Source: an uncultured Gemmatimonadota bacterium (GTDB lineage: Bacteria > Gemmatimonadota > Gemmatimonadetes > Gemmatimonadales > GWC2-71-9). From it: 10,673 nt of DNA. The DNA is taken from the NCBI GenBank assembly GCA_913009915.1, contig CAJVYZ010000039.1, forward strand, positions 1-10,673. Direction: 5' to 3'. The notes beneath the pieces are model-generated. The model was not told where the DNA came from and made no database searches. It saw only the letters and a program-made list of their open reading frames with translations. Positions 5,899 through 10,673 of this stretch are shown here, one piece after another. Each line of letters starts with the position of its first letter. Position 1 is the stretch's first letter. The position numbers were made by a program, and so were the translations under genes.

Positions 5899-8444
5899 CC
5901 CAGCGAGGCCTCCTCAGGATCCAGCGTGACTTCGACGTGCCCGCATTTCATGCAGGTGAGCCGGTCACCCTCGGCCTTGGTGGACTTCTTCTCCATCCCC
6001 TCCCAGCCGCAGGACGGGCACTTCGTCGGCTCAGGCTTGTTCCAGGTGGAGAAGTCACAATCCGGGTAGCGGCCACAGCCGTAGAACGTGCGGCCCTTCT
6101 TGGTTCGCCGGGCTACCAGATCGCCGGTGTCGCACTGGGGACACTTGACCCCGATGGGAATTGACCGGGTGCCCTTACACTTGGGATAGGTGGTACACGC
6201 GAGGAACTCGCCGAATCGTCCGGTCTTGATGACCATGGGCGAATTGCACAAGTGGCACACTTCGTCCGTCGGTTTGTCGGGCACCTTGTCCTTCTTGATG
6301 GGACGGGTGTGCTTGCAATCGTCGGGATAGCGCGTGCAGGCAATGAAGGGGCCGAACCGGCCGCTGCGGACCTTGAGGGGGGCCTGGCACTCGGGGCACT
6401 TCTCCTTGGCGAGATCTTGCAGACCATGTGTTTCCATGACCAGCGCGTCGATATCGACCGCGTCGAGCGCCTTCATGAACGGTCCGTAGAAGTTCTCTAG
6501 GACCTTCTGCCACTCCAATTCGCCTTCCTCCACCCGGTCGAGTTCGTTCTCCATTTCGGAGGTGAACTCGACGTTGAAGATTTCGGGGAAGCGGGAGACC
6601 ATCACCTTTTCCACGGTTTCGCCCAACTCGGTGGGGAAGAACCGCCGCTGTTCCAGCCGGACGTAGTCACGGGCCGTAAGCGTGGAGATGATGGAACTGT
6701 AGGTGGACGGCCGGCCAATGCCCGCTTTCTCCAGTTCCTTGACCAAGCTGGCTTCCGAATACCTAGGCGGCGGCTGGGTGAAGTGCTGGTTGGGAGTTAT
6801 CTCGCGCAGTTCTACCTGATCGCCCTTGACCAGTTCGGGAATCTGCGGGAGGTCGTCCATCGTCCGACCCTCTTCTTTTTCGTGCCCTTCCGTGTAGACC
6901 CGATGATAGCCGTCGAACCGCATGACCGACCCGGTGGCGCGGAACAAATAGCGTCCCAGTTCGAAATCGATGATGGTCATGTCGTACGCGGCCGGCGGCA
7001 TCTGCGAGGCCAAGAAGCGCTGCCAGATCAGGGTGTACAGTCTCAACTGGTCCTTGTCGAGGTGCTGACGCAGCGTGTCGGGGTGTCGAGGAACGTCGGT
7101 CGGCCGGATTGCTTCGTGCGCGTCCTGGACCCGGCTCCCCTTCTTGGACTTGTGCACAACGGGTTTCTCTGGAAGGTAGCGGTCGCCGTACTGCTGGCCG
7201 ATGTATTCCCGTGCCGCGGCTATGGCGGTATCCGACACCCGAACCGAGTCGGTCCGCATGTAGGTGATCAGACCGATGGGCCCGTCGCCGGCGTCGATCC
7301 CCTCGTACAGGGTCTGAGCCGCCCGCATGGTTCGCCTAGACGAAAAACCGAGCTTCTTGGCCGCTTCTTGCTGTAGCGTGCTGGTGGTGAACGGAGCTCC
7401 AGGCCGCTTATGCCGGCGCTTGTGCTGCACCTCGGACACGATGAAAGGCTGCCCTACCACAGCATCGACCACCGCCCGTGCCTCGGCCTCGTTGCCCAGA
7501 TGGGGCTTGTGACCATCGATCTTGTGCAGCGACGCCTCGAACGTCTGGTCGCCCTTGGCGCACAGCAGGTCGATCGACCAGTATTCCTCAGGCTTGAACG
7601 CGCGGATGGCGCGCTCGCGCTCCACCAGGATCCGCAGCGCCACCGTCTGGACCCGGCCCGCCGAGAGACCGGTCTTGATGCTCTTCCACAGCAGCGGGCT
7701 CGCCTTGTAGCCCACCAACCGGTCGAGCACCCTGCGCGCCTGCTGGGCCTTCACCTTGCGATCGTCGATGACACCCGGAACGCTCATGGCCTCCTTGATG
7801 GCGTCCTTAGTAATCTCGTGGAACAACACGCGATGGACCGGGGCGTCTGTCTTCATCTCTTCGGCGACATGCCAGGCGATTGCCTCACCCTCGCGGTCGG
7901 GGTCGGTCGCCAGGTAGACCGCATCTGCCGCCTTGGCGGCACGCTTGATTTCGGTGAGCGTCTTGGCCTTGCCCTTGATGGTTACGTACTTGGGCTTGAA
8001 TCCGTCTTCAACGTCCACCCCCAGCTGCCGCTTGGGGAGGTCGCGAACGTGACCCACCGTCGCCTTGACCGAGAACCCACGCCCGAGGTAGCGCGCGACC
8101 GTGCGAGCCTTGGTGGGCGATTCCACGATGACCAGCGAGCCACCCCTGGCCTTGGCGGAGCGCTTCTTCTTGGCCGTCTTTCGCTTGGCCGTCTTCTTCT
8201 TGGCCGTGGACTTCTTGGCGGGAGACTTCTTCTTGGTGGTCTTCTTCTTCGCAGATTTCTTGGCCACCTTCTTGGCCGCGAGTTTCGCCTCCCCCCCCGT
8301 TGCCGCGTCGCCAGCGGCAGCAGCTTCCCCGCTCGCCTCACCCGCCGCCACCCTGAGGGTGGACAGCTTGCGGGACTGCACGCCGGCGACCGTCCCGCAG
8401 TCGAGGTTGCCGGAAGGAATGGCTGGAGTGGATGGGTGCGTCAT
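5895..8444 (-). CDS. topA: DNA topoisomerase I (type IA) with lysine-rich N-terminal tail
   Basis: TopA relaxes negative supercoils through a transient 5'-phosphotyrosine break. After a tail of about 100 residues comes the Toprim domain, with VIVESPTKA (105-113) and DPDREGEA (181-188). The catalytic Y395 is in ITYMRTDS, and the family landmark AGIGRPSTYSSII is at 574-586. Four four-cysteine zinc-binding clusters follow: C683/686/703/710, C730/733/750/756, C768/771/790/796 and C809/812/831/834. Residues about 54-98 are dense in Lys with Ala, Ser and Thr (AKKSAKKKTTKKKSPAKK), like histone H1 tails. The total, 849 residues, is in the normal range. The ATG at 8444 is the only in-frame Met before the Toprim domain, but its Shine-Dalgarno is poor. 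An eight-G tract (minus strand, 8298-8291) lies between it and the lysine tail, so the exact start is less certain; GTG at residue 60 is an alternative. Confidence 0.96.
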   Translation of the reverse strand: MTHPSTPAIPSGNLDCGTVAGVQSRKLSTLRVAAGEASGEAAAAGDAATGGEAKLAAKKVAKKSAKKKTTKKKSPAKKSTAKKKTAKRKTAKKKRSAKARGGSLVIVESPTKARTVARYLGRGFSVKATVGHVRDLPKRQLGVDVEDGFKPKYVTIKGKAKTLTEIKRAAKAADAVYLATDPDREGEAIAWHVAEEMKTDAPVHRVLFHEITKDAIKEAMSVPGVIDDRKVKAQQARRVLDRLVGYKASPLLWKSIKTGLSAGRVQTVALRILVERERAIRAFKPEEYWSIDLLCAKGDQTFEASLHKIDGHKPHLGNEAEARAVVDAVVGQPFIVSEVQHKRRHKRPGAPFTTSTLQQEAAKKLGFSSRRTMRAAQTLYEGIDAGDGPIGLITYMRTDSVRVSDTAIAAAREYIGQQYGDRYLPEKPVVHKSKKGSRVQDAHEAIRPTDVPRHPDTLRQHLDKDQLRLYTLIWQRFLASQMPPAAYDMTIIDFELGRYLFRATGSVMRFDGYHRVYTEGHEKEEGRTMDDLPQIPELVKGDQVELREITPNQHFTQPPPRYSEASLVKELEKAGIGRPSTYSSIISTLTARDYVRLEQRRFFPTELGETVEKVMVSRFPEIFNVEFTSEMENELDRVEEGELEWQKVLENFYGPFMKALDAVDIDALVMETHGLQDLAKEKCPECQAPLKVRSGRFGPFIACTRYPDDCKHTRPIKKDKVPDKPTDEVCHLCNSPMVIKTGRFGEFLACTTYPKCKGTRSIPIGVKCPQCDTGDLVARRTKKGRTFYGCGRYPDCDFSTWNKPEPTKCPSCGWEGMEKKSTKAEGDRLTCMKCGHVEVTLDPEEASLG

Positions 8445-8561
8445 AGCGGCCAGAATACCTGTCCCAAGTCAAAGCGATATCAATCGTAGGGTGGCCACAA
8501 GAAAAGGCGATGAGCGGCCCATGGCAAGGAGGCAACAGCTATCTTGTTATTTTACAACAAG
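8445..8561. other. Intergenic gap between aroK and topA
   Basis: This 117-base gap breaks the otherwise overlapping gene chain. Just past the aroK TAA, CTTGTT (8543-8548) and AACAAG (8556-8561) form a weak 6-base stem with a 7-base loop and no U tract, so a terminator is doubtful. On the minus strand, TTGATA and TATTCT upstream of topA are about 20 bases apart, which is too far for a convincing promoter. A plus-strand AAGGAGG (8526-8532) is not followed by a start codon. A separate topA promoter is plausible here but not demonstrated. Confidence 0.5.
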
Positions 8562-9080
8562 TTACCAACCTGCCTGCGTGTGAGCCAGGACCACTGCTTC
8601 CTCGATGACGTCCTCGAGCGGCCGAGACGCGTTGTCGATTTCGGCGTCGGCCATGGTGTAGAACGGCTCCCGCTCCTTCAATAATTCGCGCATCCGTTCG
8701 TAGGGGTCGTCGCTCATCAGCAATGGGCGGTAGTCGTGCATCTTGGTCCGGTCGACTGCCGTAGTGATCATGGTCTTGAGGTAGACGACCAGTCCGTTCT
8801 CTTTGGCACGGTCCATCTCGCCCGGCTGGGCGGCCCAGCCTCCACCGGGTGCCAGCACACACGGGTCGCCCTCGAGGAGGGACCCCATGGCTTCGCTCTC
8901 CATCCTGCGGAACGCCACCTCGCCCAGTTCCGCGAAAATGCGTTCGATTGGCATGCCCTGCTGGCGCTCGACCACCTTGTCGAGATCGGCGAACGTGGCG
9001 CCGACGCGCTCCGCCACCGAGCGTCCCACCGTCGACTTGCCGGAGCCGGGCAGGCCCACGAAGATCAAGTGCTGTTTCAT
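8562..9080 (-). CDS. aroK: Shikimate kinase
   Basis: The enzyme phosphorylates shikimate with ATP to shikimate 3-phosphate, the fifth step of the chorismate pathway, in the cytoplasm. At 172 residues it is of standard length. The Walker A loop GLPGSGKST is at 9-17. The shikimate-binding residues are D34 (ADLD), R58 (FRRME) and the glycine triplet GGG (79-81). The lid arginine is R118 (DYRPLL), and the C-terminal segment REPFYTMAD (137-145) carries another substrate arginine. The ATG at 9080 overlaps the aroC stop (ATGA) and has a GGAG Shine-Dalgarno 7 bases upstream, so translation is coupled to aroC. In many genomes aroB follows aroK; here topA follows after a gap, so aroB must lie elsewhere. 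aroL is an alternative name, but there is no TyrR-type context to support it. Confidence 0.96.
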   Translation of the reverse strand: MKQHLIFVGLPGSGKSTVGRSVAERVGATFADLDKVVERQQGMPIERIFAELGEVAFRRMESEAMGSLLEGDPCVLAPGGGWAAQPGEMDRAKENGLVVYLKTMITTAVDRTKMHDYRPLLMSDDPYERMRELLKEREPFYTMADAEIDNASRPLEDVIEEAVVLAHTQAGW

Positions 9081-10309
9081 GACTGTTCTCCGGCCAGCGC
9101 GCGGTCCGTCGATAGCGCCTCCCAGCGACTCCCCAGCGCCGTGCGGTACCCGTGATAGTTGCGCTGCATTTCGGCGAGTGAATCCCCGCCGAATTTCTCG
9201 ACCATCGCGTCGGCCAAGACGAGGGCCACCACCGCCTCGGCGATGACGCCCAGCGCCGGGACGGCGGTAATATCGGAACGCTCGCTCTGGGCCTTGGCGG
9301 CCTTACCGGTGGTAAGATCCACGGTATCGAGGGGCCGCATCAGGGTGGAAATTGGCTTCATCGCCAGCCGGACGATCAGTGGTTCGCCGGTGGTGGTGCC
9401 GCCCTCGAGACCACCTGCGTGATTCCTGGCACGCCTGAATCCGCCTCGGCGGTCGTCCGCCGCAGCGGCGGCATCGCGGTGGATACCATCGTGCACCTCC
9501 GACCCCGGGCGGCGTGCGCCATCGAACCCCAGGCCGATCTCCACGCCCTTGACGGCCGGGATGGAGCACAGGCTGCCCGCCAGCCGGCCGTCCAGCCGCC
9601 GATCCCACGATACGTGACTTCCAAGACCCACCACCAATCCGCGGGCGACCACTTCCACCTCGCCGCCCAGGGTGTCCCCGGCCGCCTTGGCGTCGTCGAT
9701 CCGGCGAATCATCTCGGCTTCGGCCGCGGGATCTAGTGTGCGTACAGCCGACCGGTCCGCTGCTTCGTTGAGGGGATCCGGCAGCGGGTCGGGCACGGTC
9801 GCGACGACACCGCCGAGCGATACGACGTGGCTCCCGATGTTGACCCCGAACGAACCCAGCAGCACCTTGGCGACGCCGCCGGCGGCTACCCGTGCGGCTG
9901 TTTCTCGGGCGCTGGCGCGCTCGAGAATATCGCGGGCGTCGAGTCGGTCGTACTTGAGGACTCCAACGAGATCAGCGTGTCCGGGACGCGGACGGGTCAC
10001 TCGTCTCCGCCGCAGTTCGCCGGGGGTACCCTCGACGGCCATGACGTCTTCCCAGTTGGTCCAGTCGCGGTTGCGGATCAGCAGGGCCACGGGCGATCCG
10101 AGGGTTTCGCCGGTGCGCACGCCACCGAGAATCTCGACCTGGTCGCGTTCGATTTTCATGCGGGCGCCCCGGCCGTGGCCTTGCATCCGCCGGCCGAGGT
10201 CGCGATCGATCGAGGTGGCGTGGAGCGGCACGCCGGCAGGCATTCCCTCCACGATGACGGTGAGGGCCTGCCCGTGTGATTCTCCGGCGGTGTGAAAGCG
10301 CAATCGCAT
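9077..10309 (-). CDS. aroC: Chorismate synthase
   Basis: AroC eliminates phosphate from 5-enolpyruvylshikimate 3-phosphate to give chorismate, with reduced FMN as cofactor. It is the last step of the pathway that also uses AroK. From the chosen start the protein has 410 residues, longer than the 350-360 of E. coli and similar to the 390-410 of Gram-positive-type forms. Landmarks are TAGESHG (7-13) with the active-site H12, RPRPGHAD (107-113) with H111, ASARETAARVAAG (133-144), NHAGGLEGGTTTGEP (296-310) and QSERSDITAVPA (341-352). The ATG at 10309 is chosen because it yields the standard MRLRFHTAGESHG beginning. An ATG at 10333 would add eight residues, and one at 10447 would translate the terminator hairpin and overlap the secretin gene, so it is rejected. 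The stop overlaps the aroK start by 4 bases. Confidence 0.96.
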   Translation of the reverse strand: MRLRFHTAGESHGQALTVIVEGMPAGVPLHATSIDRDLGRRMQGHGRGARMKIERDQVEILGGVRTGETLGSPVALLIRNRDWTNWEDVMAVEGTPGELRRRRVTRPRPGHADLVGVLKYDRLDARDILERASARETAARVAAGGVAKVLLGSFGVNIGSHVVSLGGVVATVPDPLPDPLNEAADRSAVRTLDPAAEAEMIRRIDDAKAAGDTLGGEVEVVARGLVVGLGSHVSWDRRLDGRLAGSLCSIPAVKGVEIGLGFDGARRPGSEVHDGIHRDAAAAADDRRGGFRRARNHAGGLEGGTTTGEPLIVRLAMKPISTLMRPLDTVDLTTGKAAKAQSERSDITAVPALGVIAEAVVALVLADAMVEKFGGDSLAEMQRNYHGYRTALGSRWEALSTDRALAGEQS

Positions 10310-10346
10310 CGCAATACTCGTCTGGTCCTGCATCACCCCAATAAGA

Positions 10347-10375
10347 CGTGAGCCCGGCACTCTGCCGGGCTCACG
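10347..10375 (-). terminator. Strong hairpin terminator downstream of the secretin gene
   Basis: Two perfect 13-base arms, CGTGAGCCCGGCA (10347-10359) and its complement (10363-10375), surround a 3-base CTC loop. On the minus strand the hairpin follows the secretin stop by about 46 bases and is followed by a short, imperfect T-rich tail (TCTTATT). It most likely ends the upstream pil transcript, so aroC would need its own promoter in the short space after it or depend on read-through. I could not identify such a promoter. Confidence 0.8.
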
Positions 10376-10421
10376 AGGCCTCTTCGGTACTCGAGTCGGG
10401 CGGGTCCACAGCCCGAGGCCG

Positions 10422-10591
10422 TTACATCTCTTCGTCGAACCCTGCATCGATGATCCGCGGGGTCACCAGAATGATGAGATCCCGACGGCGTTCTGATTCG
10501 CTCGAGAAGGCGAACAGGTTGCCGATCAGCGGCAACCCGGACAACAGCGGGATACCCGACTTGGTCCGGTTGATTTCGGTGATGGTCAGAC
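10422..10591 (-). CDS. Secretin C-terminal fragment, probably type IV pilus secretin PilQ
   Basis: Only the last 55 codons, the TAA stop (10424-10422) and two bases of an earlier codon remain. The fragment runs GIPLLSGLPLIGNLF and then DLIILVTPRII, which is the end of the outer-membrane secretin core shared by PilQ, GspD and related proteins. Secretins form large multimeric outer-membrane channels. PilQ is favoured because pilMNOPQ commonly sits next to aro genes, but the fragment alone cannot separate PilQ from a type II secretion GspD, so no symbol is given. The presence of a secretin implies a diderm cell envelope. Beyond 10591 the frame continues into adapter (NDTATTEIYTLSLHDALPI), which is artefact. 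Genome sequence for the rest of the gene is missing from this contig. Confidence 0.85.
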
Positions 10592-10649
10592 AGATCGGAA
10601 GAGCGTCGTGTAGGGAAAGAGTGTAGATCTCGGTGGTCGCCGTATCATT
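10592..10649. other. Illumina TruSeq universal (P5) adapter, reverse complement (contaminant)
   Basis: The 58 bases beginning AGATCGGAAGAGCGTCGTGT and ending CGCCGTATCATT match the reverse complement of the TruSeq universal adapter, with no mismatch to the remembered sequence. There is no i5 index, which together with the indexed P7 side at the other end indicates a single-index TruSeq library. Genomic DNA ends at 10591. Confidence 0.98.
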
Positions 10650-10673
10650 AAAAAAAAAAAACACATATATCAC
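10650..10673. other. Sequencing artefact: poly-A read-out past the P5 end
   Basis: Twelve A bases (10650-10661) follow directly after the outer end of the P5 adapter, then a short low-complexity tail (CACATATATCAC). This is the same past-the-end pattern as at bases 1-99, and I see nothing biological in it. Confidence 0.93.

Noticed and set aside
7410..8489. 359-codon plus-strand open frame opposite topA
   Set aside because: It is the antisense of the topA N-terminal half. The Leu/Gly/Arg-rich stretch is the complement of the lysine tail, with no independent start signal.
8543..8561. CTTGTT/AACAAG hairpin after aroK as a terminator
   Set aside because: The 6-base stem is AT-rich and weak, with no U tract. 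It is recorded only as part of the gap description.
10310..10447. Extended N-terminus of AroC starting at 10447
   Set aside because: It would translate through the strong terminator hairpin and into the secretin coding region. Family members start at MRLRF.
166..10591. A hidden defence, mobile or otherwise undescribed system
   Set aside because: Every long minus-strand frame is a recognised housekeeping gene, the genes overlap or are closely spaced, and the gaps are 123 bases or less. XerC sits in its conserved core location and is not a mobile-element integrase.

Overview
The window is a bacterial chromosomal contig of GC-rich housekeeping genes. Both ends finish in sequencing artefact rather than biology. 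Bases 1-165 and 10592-10673 are Illumina TruSeq adapter plus past-the-end poly-A read-out, so the biological insert is 166-10591. Every recognisable gene lies on the minus strand, so transcription runs from the right end to the left.

In transcription order the genes are: the C-terminal end of a secretin (probably PilQ), a strong hairpin terminator, aroC (chorismate synthase), aroK (shikimate kinase), a 117-base gap, topA (DNA topoisomerase I with a lysine-rich N-terminal tail), trmFO (folate-dependent tRNA m5U54 methyltransferase), xerC (tyrosine recombinase), a 123-base gap holding an inverted and tandem repeat cluster, hslV and hslU (peptidase and ATPase of the HslVU protease), a gap with a good sigma-70-type promoter, argF (ornithine carbamoyltransferase), and the first 131 codons of gcvT (glycine cleavage T protein). 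Five junctions are tightly coupled: aroC/aroK, topA/trmFO, trmFO/xerC and hslV/hslU overlap by 4 bases (ATGA or GTGA), and argF/gcvT are 2 bases apart.

The order topA-trmFO-xerC-hslV-hslU is the ancient arrangement also known from Bacillus (topA-trmFO-codV-clpQ-clpY-codY). A secretin next to aro genes recalls the pilMNOPQ-aroKB neighbourhood of Proteobacteria. HslV with a short propeptide, TrmFO instead of TrmA, and high GC fit a GC-rich, non-gammaproteobacterial lineage. Gemmatimonadota or a similar environmental phylum would fit, but this placement is a guess from gene content and was not tested.

I see no defence system, prophage, transposase, CRISPR array, tRNA, rRNA or unknown gene cassette, and I do not think the window holds an undescribed system. 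The items most worth a second look are the adapter ends and the spurious proteins they generate, the repeat cluster upstream of hslV, the histone-tail-like N-terminus of TopA next to a G8 tract, and the lengthened I domain of HslU.
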